DNA of 64,000 nucleotides from positions 1 through 64,000 of the forward strand of contig NZ_BSTT01000012.1 in the NCBI RefSeq assembly GCF_030269685.1, in the 5' to 3' direction. Under the pieces are notes generated by a model, which had not been told where the DNA came from, searched no databases, and was given only the letters and a program-made list of their open reading frames with translations. Made by a program: the position numbers and the translations under genes. This DNA is from Actinomycetospora sp. NBRC 106378 (lineage in GTDB: Bacteria > Actinomycetota > Actinomycetes > Mycobacteriales > Pseudonocardiaceae). Below are positions 1 through 8,007 of this stretch, piece by piece; the stretch's first letter is position 1; the number at the start of each line of letters is the position of its first letter.

Positions 1-1
1 G

Positions 2-118
2 GTCGCGGCCGAACTCAACGGCCGACCCCGCAAGACCCTCGGCTGGCGATCACCAGCCCGAGCCATGACCCAGCTACTGTCCGACCCACAAGCCACAGGT
101 GTTGCGTCGACCCCCTGA
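2..118 (+). mobile_element. 3' end of an IS30-family transposase gene (truncated by the window edge)
   Basis: Reading from base 2, the open frame gives ELNGRPRKTLGW followed by RSPARAMTQLL and stops with TGA at 116-118. The LNGRPRKTLGW signature near the C-terminus is typical of IS30-family transposases, whose DDE integrase domain would lie to the left, outside the window. Only 38 codons are visible, so it cannot be told whether the element is intact. The right inverted repeat should lie at or just after the stop codon, but it cannot be delimited without the left end. The next gene starts at 200. Confidence 0.8.
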
Positions 119-134
119 GCCCAAGGCCCACGGA

Positions 135-154
135 CCTGCCTCCCGTGACCCTCG
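135..154 (+). repeat. Half copy of the CCTGCC-N4-GTGAC-N-CTCG dyad element
   Basis: The 20-mer CCTGCCTCCCGTGACCCTCG matches the right arm of the dyad at 12424-12443 and, on the other strand, the left arms of the array at 43847-44055. No partner arm lies upstream; that position is occupied by the end of the IS30 element. Confidence 0.55.
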
Positions 155-199
155 TGGCCGGCGGGGCCCTTCGCACCAGGGGGGCGGGAGACTGCAGCC

Positions 200-892
200 G
201 TGTCCGGTGACGTGCTGCTCCTGTCGAACTCCCGCCCACCGGGTGGCGCCGAGCCGTTCTCGCACGCCCGCGAGGTGCTGACCGACCACCTCGACGGCCG
301 TGCCGTGTGGTTCGTGCCCTACGCGCGGGCCGACCACGACGCGTACGCCGCCTGGGCCCGCGACGCCCTGCGGCTCGACCTCCGACCGCTGCACCGCGAG
401 CCCGACCCTGCGGCCACCGCGGCCGCCGCCGAGGCCGTGTTCGTCGGCGGCGGGAACACGTTCCGACTGCTCCACGACGTGCGTCGGCTCGGGATCCTCG
501 ACGCCCTGCGCGGCAACGACGCCTGCCGCTACACCGGCAGCTCGGCCGGCACGAACCTCGCCTGCCCGACCGTGCGGACCACCAACGACATGCCCATCGT
601 CGACCCGGGCGGGCTCGACGCGCTCGGTCGCGTCCCGTTCCAGGTCAACCCGCACTACGTCGACTCGAACCCCACGAGCACGCACCAGGGCGAGACCCGC
701 GAGGAACGCATCCGGGAGTTCCACGAGGTCGACGCCACACCGGTCGTCGGGCTCCGCGAGGGCGCGTGGCTCCGCCGGACCGGCGACACGGTGACCCTCG
801 GCGGGAACACCGCGCGCCTGTTCCGCAGGGGCGAGGAGCCGACCGAGCTCGGACCGGGTACCGACCTCTCGTGGCTGATGATCTCCTCCTGA
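200..892 (+). CDS. pepE: Peptidase E (alpha-aspartyl dipeptidase, S51 family)
   Basis: A 230-residue cytoplasmic protein, the usual length for peptidase E, which hydrolyses dipeptides with N-terminal aspartate. The S51 nucleophile elbow GSSAG is at residues 113-117 (Ser115). The following NDMPIV segment (Asp130) and the NPHY motif (His152) fit the rest of the active site. GGGNTFRLL at 83-91 is also characteristic. The GTG start at 200 directly precedes the conserved LLLSNS strand; no strong Shine-Dalgarno is seen. The next gene starts 22 bases before this stop, so the two are translationally coupled, and the operon probably runs on to 5367. A role in peptide or amide nitrogen salvage is inferred from the neighbouring amidohydrolase. 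Confidence 0.88.
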   Translation: MSGDVLLLSNSRPPGGAEPFSHAREVLTDHLDGRAVWFVPYARADHDAYAAWARDALRLDLRPLHREPDPAATAAAAEAVFVGGGNTFRLLHDVRRLGILDALRGNDACRYTGSSAGTNLACPTVRTTNDMPIVDPGGLDALGRVPFQVNPHYVDSNPTSTHQGETREERIREFHEVDATPVVGLREGAWLRRTGDTVTLGGNTARLFRRGEEPTELGPGTDLSWLMISS

Positions 893-2088
893 CGAACGTC
901 CTCCCCCGCGGGCACGACGCCCCCGTCGACGTCCGCGTCGAGGACGGCCGCATCGCGGAGGTCGGGCCCGGCCTCACGGCCGCCGGGGTCACGGAGATCG
1001 ACGGCGGCGGCCGCCCCGTCCTCCCCGGGCTGGTCGAACCGCACCTGCACCTCGACAAGGCCCTGCTCGGAGGCGGCGACGGGACCCTCGCGGGCGCCGT
1101 GAACGCGACCGCCGAGGCCAAGGAGCACTTCACCCACGACGACGTCCTCGCCCGCGCCGACGACGTGCTGCGCCGGGCCCTCCGGCACGGGACGACCCTG
1201 GTCCGCACCCCCGTCGACATCGACCCCACCGTCGGCCTGACGAGCCTCGACGCCCTGCTCGAGCTGAAGGAGCGGTGGGCCGGGGCGGTCGAGCTGCAGG
1301 TCGTGGCCTTCCCGCAGGAGGGGATCGCCGCGCGGCCCGGCACCGACGACCTGCTGGTCGAGGCCCTGCGCCGCGGCGCCGACGTGATCGGCGGCTGCAG
1401 CTACGCCGAGGACGACGTCGAGGGCTGCCGCGAGCACGTCCGCCGGGTGTTCGACCTGGCCGCGCGCTTCGACGTCGACGTCGACGTGCACGCCGACTTC
1501 GCGGCCGGCCCGGACGACCCCCGGCACGCCCTCGCGACGTTCGTCGCCGACGTCACCGCCGAGCGCGGCTGGGGCGCCCGGACCACCCTCGGGCACGTCA
1601 CGACGATGGCCGGCCTCACCGCCGACACCCGGCGCCGGATCGTCGAGCGGCTGGCGGAGGCCGGGGTCGGCGTCGTCGTGCTGCCGCCGACGGACCTCTA
1701 CCTGCAGGGGAAGGCGGCGCCGGTGGCCGAGCTGCTCGACGCGGGGGTCGCGACGGCGCTCTCCAGCAACAACGTCCGCAACGCCTTCACCCCGTTCGGC
1801 ACCGTCGACATGCTCGACGTGACCCTGCTCGCCGCGCACACCCAGCCGTTCGGCACCGCGGAGGGGATCGACCGCCTGCTCGACCGGGTCACCGGCGGGG
1901 CGGCCGCCATGCTGAACGTGGGCGGCCACGACCTCTCGCCGTGCAGCCGCGCCGACCTCGTCGTGCTCGACGCGCCCGGCGCGGACCACCACACCGCCCT
2001 GCTCGACCGGGTCCCACGCCGCTTCGTGATCAGCGGCGGACGCCTCGTCGCCGAGACCGTGACGACGGCGACCCTGCACGCCGTCTAG
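871..2088 (+). CDS. Amidohydrolase of the cytosine deaminase type
   Basis: 405 residues from the GTG at 871, chosen because the metal-dependent hydrolase fold begins immediately (LLLTNVLP, then VEPHLHLDKALL with His58, His60 and Asp62). Later metal ligands are plausible at VHADF (about residue 208) and LGHVTTM. This HLHLDK version of the motif is typical of cytosine deaminase and related aminohydrolases that deaminate cyclic amidines. The C-terminal metal site, usually S/G-D-N, reads SSNNVRNAF here, so the expected Asp is Asn. This may mark a subfamily with altered chemistry, so the substrate is not assigned. It overlaps pepE by 22 bp and sits 20 bp before the oxidoreductase gene. Confidence 0.8.
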   Translation: MADDLLLTNVLPRGHDAPVDVRVEDGRIAEVGPGLTAAGVTEIDGGGRPVLPGLVEPHLHLDKALLGGGDGTLAGAVNATAEAKEHFTHDDVLARADDVLRRALRHGTTLVRTPVDIDPTVGLTSLDALLELKERWAGAVELQVVAFPQEGIAARPGTDDLLVEALRRGADVIGGCSYAEDDVEGCREHVRRVFDLAARFDVDVDVHADFAAGPDDPRHALATFVADVTAERGWGARTTLGHVTTMAGLTADTRRRIVERLAEAGVGVVVLPPTDLYLQGKAAPVAELLDAGVATALSSNNVRNAFTPFGTVDMLDVTLLAAHTQPFGTAEGIDRLLDRVTGGAAAMLNVGGHDLSPCSRADLVVLDAPGADHHTALLDRVPRRFVISGGRLVAETVTTATLHAV

Positions 2089-2108
2089 GTGCCCGCGATG
2101 ATGGGGAC

Positions 2109-5051
2109 ATGACCACCGCACCGATCCGCCCGGGAGCAGACGCGGAGCACTCCCTGCTCGCCCAGGAGCTCGCCGGAGCCGTCCGCGGATCGGTCCGCTT
2201 CGACACCGCGACGCGGGCGATGTGGTCGGCCGACTCGTCGAACTACCGGCACGTCCCGCTCGGCGTCGTCCAGCCCGTCGACGGCGACGACGTCGAGCGC
2301 GCCGTGGAGGTCTCGCGCCGCCACGGGGTGCCGCTGCTCCCCCTCGGCGCCCGCACGAGCATCTGCGGGCAGTCGGTCAACGAGGCCGTGGTCGTGGACT
2401 TCTCCCGGCACATGCGCCGGGTGCTGGAGATCGACCCGTCGTCGGGAACCGCGCGGGTGCAGCCCGGGACGGTGCTGGACGACCTGCGCGACGCCGGGCG
2501 GCCGCACGGCCTGACGTTCGGCCCGGACCCGTCGACCCACAACCGCTGCACGCTCGGTGGGATGATCGGCAACAACGCCTGCGGGTCGCACTCGGTGGCC
2601 TGGGGCAAGACCGTCGACAACGTCCGCGAGCTCGACGTCCTGCTCGCCGACGGCACGCGCATGCACGTCGGCGGCCCGATGGACGACGCCGCGATCGACG
2701 CCGCCGCACGCCGGCCCGGCAGCGAGGGCCGCGTCTACCGCGACCTGGTGGCGCTGCGCGACCGCGTAGGCGACGTCGTCCGCGCCGACACCCCCGACCT
2801 CACCCGCCGGGTCTCCGGCTACAACGTCGACCAGTTGCTGCCCGAGCACGGCTTCGACCTCGCGAAGGCGCTGGTCGGGACCGAGGGCACCTGCGTGACG
2901 ATCCTCGAGGCGACGGTGGACATGGTCACCTCGCCCCCGGTGCGCGCACTGGCCGTGCTGGGCTTCGAGGACGCCTACGCGGCGGCCGACCACGTGGTCC
3001 CGATCCGCGACCACGCGCCGCTGACGATCGAGGGGATGGACGTCGGCGTCATCGGCGCCCTGCGCGCCGCCCGCCCCGACGACCGCACGCACGAGGCCCT
3101 GCCGCGCGGCAAGGGCTGGCTCTACGTCGAGACCGGCGGCGAGACCCGCGGCGAGGCCCACGAGAAGGCCGAGGCGATCGCCAAGGAGATGGCCTGGGCC
3201 ACCGTCGACGCCAAGGTCGTCAGCGAGCCGAAGGCCATGCGGGCGCTGTGGAAGATCCGTGAGGACGGGTCGGGCATCGTCACCCGCGGCCCCGGTGGCG
3301 TCGAGGCGTGGCCGGGCTGGGAGGACGCCGCCGTCCAGCCGGCGAAGTTCGGCTCCTACCTGCGCGAGTTCGACGCCCTGCTCAGCAAGCACGGCCGCAC
3401 GGGCGCCTACTACGGGCACTTCGGTGACGGCTGCGTGCACGTCCGGATCGACTTCCAGCTGCTCACGACGGCGGGTCTGAAGAACTTCCGCGCGTTCCTC
3501 GAGGACGCGGCCGACCTCGCCGTCGCGCACGGCGGGTCGCTCTCCGGCGAGCACGGCGACGGGCAGGCGCGGGCAGAGCTGCTCTCCCGGATGTACTCGC
3601 CGACGATGATGGGGGCGTTCTCCGACTTCAAGGCCGCGTGGGACCCCGACGGGCGGATGAACCCGCACCGCGTGGTCGACCCGCCGAAGATCGACGAGGA
3701 CATCCGCGTCTTCATCGGGCAGCCGACGATCCCCACCCGCACGCAGCTCGACCTCATCCACGACGGCAACCCGGAGACCGGCTTCGCGTCGGCCACCCGG
3801 CGCTGCATCGGGGTCGCGAAGTGCATCACCGCGAGCGGCGGCGTGATGTGCCCGAGCTACCGCGTCACGGGCGAGGAGAAGCACTCGACCCGCGGCCGGG
3901 CGCGGCTGCTCTTCGAGATGGCGTCCGGGCAGACGGTGCCGGACGGCTGGCGGTCGGAGGAGGTCAACGACGCCCTCGACCTGTGCCTGAGCTGCAAGGG
4001 CTGCTCGCGGGACTGTCCCGTCGGCGTCGACATGGCGACCTACAAGACCGAGTTCCTCGCCCAGCACTACGCCGGGCGCGCGAAGGACCGCCCGCGGTCG
4101 CACTGGTCGATGGGCTGGCTGCCCGCCTGGCTCGCGATCACCTCGAAGATCCCGGGTGCGCCCCGCATCGCCAACGCGCTGGCGGCGAAGCCCACGCTCG
4201 CGTCGATCGCGAAGAAGGCCGGCGGCATCGCCCCGCAGCGCTCGATCCCGCCGTTCGCACCCAAGCCGCTGCGGCGACTGCTGGACGTCCGGAAGCACGC
4301 CGCCCGACCCGACGTCGGGAAGCGCATCCTCCTCTGGACCGACTCCTTCACCCCGGCGTTCGACCCCGAGCTCGCGATCGACGCGATCCGGGTGCTGGAG
4401 GCGCTCGGGTACCGCGTGGAGCTGCCGCAGAAGACCGTGTGCTGCGGTCTGACCTGGGTGACCACGGGGCAGGTGTCGGTGGCCCGGACGGTGATCGAGC
4501 GGTCGCTGGAGCGCATCCGGCCGTGGCTGGAGGACGGCGTGCCGATCGTGGGCCTGGAGCCCTCGTGCACCGCCGCGCTGCGGGGCGACTCGCTCAAGGT
4601 GCTGGGGCGCGACCACGACCTCGCGCAGGTGGCGTCGCGCTCGATCCGGACCTTCGCCGAGGTGCTCGCGGACCACACCGACGAGCTGGCCGAGCTCACC
4701 GACGGCGCGGAGCGGAAGGCCCTCGTCCAGATCCACTGCCACCAGTACGCCGAGCTGGGCACCGACGCCGACCGCGCCGTCATGGCGGCGCTCGGGGTGC
4801 AGGCCGACGTGCTCGACGAGGGCTGCTGCGGGCTCGCCGGCAACTTCGGCTTCGAGGACGGGCACTACGAGGTGTCGACGGCGTGCGCCGAGCGCGGCCT
4901 CATGCCGAAGGTGCGGGAGGCCTCCTCCGACACGACCGTCCTCGCCGACGGCTACTCGTGCCGGACCCAGATCCGCCAGCTCGACAACGCCGGGCACGAG
5001 CCGACCCACCTCGCGCGGCTCACCGCCCGCGCGCTGGGGCTGCGTGCGTAG
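2109..5051 (+). CDS. FAD-binding / 4Fe-4S oxidoreductase (GlcD-GlcF or D-lactate dehydrogenase type fusion)
   Basis: A 980-residue fusion. Residues about 30-280 form a PCMH-type FAD domain (LLPLGARTSICGQ, GGMIGNNACGSHS) followed by a FAD-oxidase C-terminal domain (GEHGDGQARAELL). Then come two ferredoxin-type clusters (CIGVAKC near residue 566; CLSCKGCSRDCP near 627) and a heterodisulfide-reductase-like part with two CCG motifs (CCGLTW near 778, CCGLAGNFG near 905). Proteins of this build oxidise 2-hydroxy acids such as D-lactate or glycolate and pass electrons to the respiratory chain at the membrane face. The ATG at 2109 is the first start before the fold. It belongs to the pepE operon and overlaps the next gene by 8 bp. 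Confidence 0.9.
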   Translation: MTTAPIRPGADAEHSLLAQELAGAVRGSVRFDTATRAMWSADSSNYRHVPLGVVQPVDGDDVERAVEVSRRHGVPLLPLGARTSICGQSVNEAVVVDFSRHMRRVLEIDPSSGTARVQPGTVLDDLRDAGRPHGLTFGPDPSTHNRCTLGGMIGNNACGSHSVAWGKTVDNVRELDVLLADGTRMHVGGPMDDAAIDAAARRPGSEGRVYRDLVALRDRVGDVVRADTPDLTRRVSGYNVDQLLPEHGFDLAKALVGTEGTCVTILEATVDMVTSPPVRALAVLGFEDAYAAADHVVPIRDHAPLTIEGMDVGVIGALRAARPDDRTHEALPRGKGWLYVETGGETRGEAHEKAEAIAKEMAWATVDAKVVSEPKAMRALWKIREDGSGIVTRGPGGVEAWPGWEDAAVQPAKFGSYLREFDALLSKHGRTGAYYGHFGDGCVHVRIDFQLLTTAGLKNFRAFLEDAADLAVAHGGSLSGEHGDGQARAELLSRMYSPTMMGAFSDFKAAWDPDGRMNPHRVVDPPKIDEDIRVFIGQPTIPTRTQLDLIHDGNPETGFASATRRCIGVAKCITASGGVMCPSYRVTGEEKHSTRGRARLLFEMASGQTVPDGWRSEEVNDALDLCLSCKGCSRDCPVGVDMATYKTEFLAQHYAGRAKDRPRSHWSMGWLPAWLAITSKIPGAPRIANALAAKPTLASIAKKAGGIAPQRSIPPFAPKPLRRLLDVRKHAARPDVGKRILLWTDSFTPAFDPELAIDAIRVLEALGYRVELPQKTVCCGLTWVTTGQVSVARTVIERSLERIRPWLEDGVPIVGLEPSCTAALRGDSLKVLGRDHDLAQVASRSIRTFAEVLADHTDELAELTDGAERKALVQIHCHQYAELGTDADRAVMAALGVQADVLDEGCCGLAGNFGFEDGHYEVSTACAERGLMPKVREASSDTTVLADGYSCRTQIRQLDNAGHEPTHLARLTARALGLRA

Positions 5052-5367
5052 ACCGGGCGTGTGGCGGTGGCTGGCCTACGCGTTCGGGGCCCGGCTGCCG
5101 GTGGCGTACGGGAACTGGGTGCTGCGGGACCTCACCGCCCGCACCTGGTTCCTGCGCCAGCTCGCACGGACCACGGTGCAGTGCCTGCCGGTGGCGCTGC
5201 TCGCGCTGCTGCCGGGACCGGGGTGGCTGCGGATCGCGCTGCCGTGCTTCGTGTGGTTCTCGGCGATGTTCATGGCCGCGATCTTCTCCCCGCTCATCCG
5301 GGAGAAGCGGCTCTACCAGCACGGGTTCATGCCCGAGATCGTGCTGGGTCGGGACGCGGAGCCCTGA
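5044..5367 (+). CDS. DUF5313 family small membrane protein
   Basis: 107 residues starting at a GTG that overlaps the preceding stop by 8 bp. The sequence RRPGVWRWLAYAFGARLP followed by NWVLRDLT, and the C-terminal EKRLYQHGFMPEIV, resemble the DUF5313 family of actinobacteria. Two hydrophobic stretches (about 50-65 and 69-88) suggest two membrane helices. Function unknown. Overlap points to co-translation with the upstream oxidoreductase. Its last 41 bp overlap the convergent TetR gene. Confidence 0.78.
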   Translation: MRRPGVWRWLAYAFGARLPVAYGNWVLRDLTARTWFLRQLARTTVQCLPVALLALLPGPGWLRIALPCFVWFSAMFMAAIFSPLIREKRLYQHGFMPEIVLGRDAEP

Positions 5368-5953
5368 TCGGCTCGTCCGCGAGCGGGATGCCGGCCACCA
5401 GTCGCGAGAGCATGGCGTCCAGTTCGTCGATGTAGCTGCTCGCCGCGCCGGCGTGGATCCGGGCGAGGGCGGCGTAGCGGGCCCCGACGACGACCCCGGC
5501 GAACAGCAGGACCTCGGGGTCGTCGGTGGGCCGGCCGATGCCGCGGGACACCATGCCCGCGATCTGCTCGACCCCGAAGGAGTTCCGCTCGCGCAGGATC
5601 GCGGCGATCTCGGGAACCGAGCGGGCGAGCTCCATGCGCACCTCCTCCAGGGCGCGGGCCTCGTCGTCGAGCGACCCGAACCCGCCGCGCACGATCAGCC
5701 GGACGGCCTCGAGCAGCGGGGTCCCGGCCGGGAGCTCGGCCGCGACCCCCTCCATCACGGGGTCGACGTCGTCGAACAGGACGACGTCCTCCTTCGTCGG
5801 GAAGTAGCGGAAGAACGTGCTGCGGCTGACCTCGGCCGCCGCGGCGATGTCGTCGACCGTGGTGGCGGCGTACCCGTGGTCGCGGAAGAGGCGCAGGGCG
5901 TGCCGCTGCAGCTCCGCGCGCGTGCGCTCCTTCTTCCGCTCCCGCAGGCCCAT
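5327..5953 (-). CDS. TetR/AcrR family transcriptional regulator
   Basis: 208 residues. The N-terminal helix-turn-helix (residues about 10-55, with TTVDDIAAAAEVSRSTFFRYFPTKEDVV) is classic TetR. The C-terminal half, which should bind an effector, has no recognisable specificity. It is divergently placed from the flavin monooxygenase at 6020 with 66 bp between the two starts. That spacer holds several GTGACAC/GTGTCAC half sites, so it most likely represses itself and the monooxygenase. Its 3' end overlaps the convergent DUF5313 gene by 41 bp. Confidence 0.92.
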   Translation of the reverse strand: MGLRERKKERTRAELQRHALRLFRDHGYAATTVDDIAAAAEVSRSTFFRYFPTKEDVVLFDDVDPVMEGVAAELPAGTPLLEAVRLIVRGGFGSLDDEARALEEVRMELARSVPEIAAILRERNSFGVEQIAGMVSRGIGRPTDDPEVLLFAGVVVGARYAALARIHAGAASSYIDELDAMLSRLVAGIPLADEPIRAPRPDPARSRA

Positions 5954-5960
5954 GCCGATG

Positions 5961-6019
5961 ATTGTGACACGAGAATTCTTTTGACACTCAGTACCACTTG
6001 AGGCGTAGTGTCACGAGTC
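5961..6019. promoter_or_regulatory. Divergent promoter region with GTGACAC / GTGTCAC half sites (probable TetR operator)
   Basis: GTGACAC at 5964-5970 and its complement GTGTCAC at 6008-6014 flank a third copy, TGACACTCA, at 5982-5990. TTGACA at 5981-5986 with CGTAGT at 6004-6009 (17-bp spacer) makes a plausible promoter for the monooxygenase whose transcript would begin at or very near the ATG at 6020, i.e. leaderless. The half sites overlap both elements, as expected of a repressor operator. Confidence 0.5.
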
Positions 6020-7435
6020 ATGGACGACGTGATCGTGGTGGGAGCAGGGCCGACCGGACTGACGGCGGCGATCGACCTGGCCCGGCGGGGAGTGGCGGTC
6101 CGGGTGCTCGAGGGCGCGGACGCCCCGCACCGCGGGTCGCGGGGGAAGGGCATGCAACCGCGCACCCTGGAGCTGCTCGACCAGCTCGGGGTGGCCGACC
6201 GGCTGGTGTCGCTGGGTTCGTTCGACCTCCCGTTCCGGCACCACGACGCCGACGGCTCGGTCCGGGACGCCCCCCGCAGCCCCGACCTCGACGCCGCGGC
6301 CGCGGACCCGACGACGCCGTGGCGGACCTCGCTGCTCATCCCGCAGTGGCGCACCGAGCAGGTGCTGCGCGAGCGCCTCGCCGAGGAGGGCGTCGAGATC
6401 TCCTACGGACGGCGGGTGGCGTCGCTCGCCCAGGACGACGAGGGCGTCGACGTGGTGCTCGACGACGGGTCGAGGCTGCGGTCCTCGTGGGTGATCGGCG
6501 CCGACGGCGGGTCCAGCACGGTGCGAAGGCAGCTCGGGGTGGGCTTCCTCGGGGAGACCCACGAGGAGGTGCGCCTGCTGCTCGGGGACGCGGAGATCGA
6601 CGGGCTGGACCGCGACCACTGGCACATGTGGGCGACCGAAGGACCCCTCGTGGGCTCCGGTGCGGTGTTCTTCGCACTCTGCCCGCTGCCCGCCACACCG
6701 ACGTGGCAGATCCAGATCGCGCACACGGACCCCGAGCGGCACGCCTCCCCGGAGCTGCTCACCGAGCTCGTCGAGGCCCTCGGCCCGCGGGTCCACGTGC
6801 GGCGGGTCGAGACCGCCTCGGACTGGCGGCTGAACGTGCGGATGGTCGACGACTACCGCGTCGGGCGGGTGTTCCTCGCCGGCGACGCCGCCCACGTCCA
6901 CTCGCCCGCCGGCGGGATGGGCATGAACACCGGGATCGGCGACGCGATCGACCTCGGCTGGAAGCTCGCTGCCGTCGTCCACGGGGCCGACCCGGCCCTG
7001 CTCGACTCCTACACCGCCGAACGCCTGCCGGTCGCCGTGCACGTCCTCGGCCTGTCTGGCGAGCTCACCGGACGGCAGGTGTTCTCCCGGACGCCCGAGC
7101 AGCTCCGCGACACCCGCGGCTTCGGGATCAGCTACCGCACCGTTCCGGACGACGGCCGTGGTCCGGTCGCGGGGGACCGGGCGCCGGACGCGCCGCTGGT
7201 GGGCGGGTCGACGCTCTTCCGGCGTCGTCGGGAGGCGGACTGGACGGTGCTGGCGTTCGGTGGTGCGGTCGAGGCACCCGACCTGCCCGGCGGCACCGTG
7301 CAGGTCCTCGACGCGGACGCCCTCGCGGCCGACGGGACGCTGCGTGAGGCCTACGGCGCCCGGGACGGGAGCGTCGTCGTGATCCGGCCGGACGGCTATG
7401 TCTGGTCGCGGGAGGAGGCCGCGCTGTCGGCGTGA
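6020..7435 (+). CDS. FAD-dependent aromatic monooxygenase (PheA/TfdB/PHBH-like)
   Basis: 471 residues from the ATG at 6020. It has the class A flavoprotein hydroxylase motifs: the dinucleotide fold GAGPTG at 8-13, a DG motif within VIGADGGSSTVR, and the GD motif RVFLAGDAAHVHSPAGGMGM. The C-terminal thioredoxin-like region is short. Such enzymes hydroxylate phenols, polyketides or antibiotics using NAD(P)H and O2. A GTG at 6008 would add four residues, but the promoter geometry favours 6020. Regulation by the divergent TetR protein is inferred. The substrate is unknown; the gene has no catabolic neighbours, which fits inducible detoxification. Confidence 0.9.
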   Translation: MDDVIVVGAGPTGLTAAIDLARRGVAVRVLEGADAPHRGSRGKGMQPRTLELLDQLGVADRLVSLGSFDLPFRHHDADGSVRDAPRSPDLDAAAADPTTPWRTSLLIPQWRTEQVLRERLAEEGVEISYGRRVASLAQDDEGVDVVLDDGSRLRSSWVIGADGGSSTVRRQLGVGFLGETHEEVRLLLGDAEIDGLDRDHWHMWATEGPLVGSGAVFFALCPLPATPTWQIQIAHTDPERHASPELLTELVEALGPRVHVRRVETASDWRLNVRMVDDYRVGRVFLAGDAAHVHSPAGGMGMNTGIGDAIDLGWKLAAVVHGADPALLDSYTAERLPVAVHVLGLSGELTGRQVFSRTPEQLRDTRGFGISYRTVPDDGRGPVAGDRAPDAPLVGGSTLFRRRREADWTVLAFGGAVEAPDLPGGTVQVLDADALAADGTLREAYGARDGSVVVIRPDGYVWSREEAALSA

Positions 7436-7995
7436 GATCCGGGCCAGGGGCCGGGCGCCGGGACGTCGTCCTGCTGGTGGGTGCGGGTGTCGTAGGCGAC
7501 GAGACCGCGGCGTTCGTAGTTCCGACGGGCGTGCGGACCGTCGAGCGTGCAGGTGTGCAGCCACACCCGACGGACCGGCGCGAGGTCCGGCCAGCGGGTG
7601 TCGAGCCGCCAGGCCTCGGTGAGGGCGCGCGTGAGCAGGTGACCACCGAAGCCGCGGCCGATCGCGTGCGGCAGGAGCCCGAACGACTCGATCTCGACCT
7701 CGCTGCCGCCTTCCGTCGGACGGGCCTGCAGCTCGGCGTACCCGGCGGGGGTGCCGCGGTGGTGGGCGACCCAGGTCTCCCGGCCCTCCTGGGTGACGTG
7801 GGCGTACCAGTCGTTCCACGTGAAGCCGAGCTTGTCGGTCCAGTGCCACGGCCCGCCCACGGCGGTGTCGAGGAAGCGGCTGAACTCCGGGGACGGCTCC
7901 TCGGCACGGACGACGTCGAGGGGGTCGGCCGGGGCAGCGGCCGGTCGGAGCCGGTCGGGAGAGGTCTGCTCGAGGTAGGTCGTGGTGACGAGCAC
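7396..7995 (-). CDS. GNAT family N-acetyltransferase
   Basis: 199 residues. The acetyl-CoA binding region is visible as VEIESFGLLPHAIGRGFGGHLLTRAL (about 100-125), with the RGFGGHLL version of the GNAT Q/RxxGxG/A motif, and a final NYERRGLVAYDTR strand typical of the fold. The aromatic-rich front (WHWTDKLGFTWNDWYAHV) probably shapes the substrate pocket. Acceptor unknown. It is convergent with the monooxygenase and overlaps its 3' end by 40 bp. It stands alone upstream of the hydrolase gene on the same strand. Confidence 0.85.
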   Translation of the reverse strand: MLVTTTYLEQTSPDRLRPAAAPADPLDVVRAEEPSPEFSRFLDTAVGGPWHWTDKLGFTWNDWYAHVTQEGRETWVAHHRGTPAGYAELQARPTEGGSEVEIESFGLLPHAIGRGFGGHLLTRALTEAWRLDTRWPDLAPVRRVWLHTCTLDGPHARRNYERRGLVAYDTRTHQQDDVPAPGPWPGSHADSAASSRDQT

Positions 7996-8007
7996 GGCGT
8001 CAGCCCA

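Noticed and set aside
1275-2108. N-terminal extension of the FAD/FeS oxidoreductase frame into the amidohydrolase gene
   Set aside because: Residues before 2109 are an Arg/Ala-rich shadow of the amidohydrolase; the fold starts after the ATG at 2109.
7813-7826. GTTCCACGTGAAGC, one mismatch from parS
   Set aside because: It encodes an ordinary stretch of the GNAT gene 36 kb from dnaA and lacks a second site nearby; kept only as a note for ParB ChIP.
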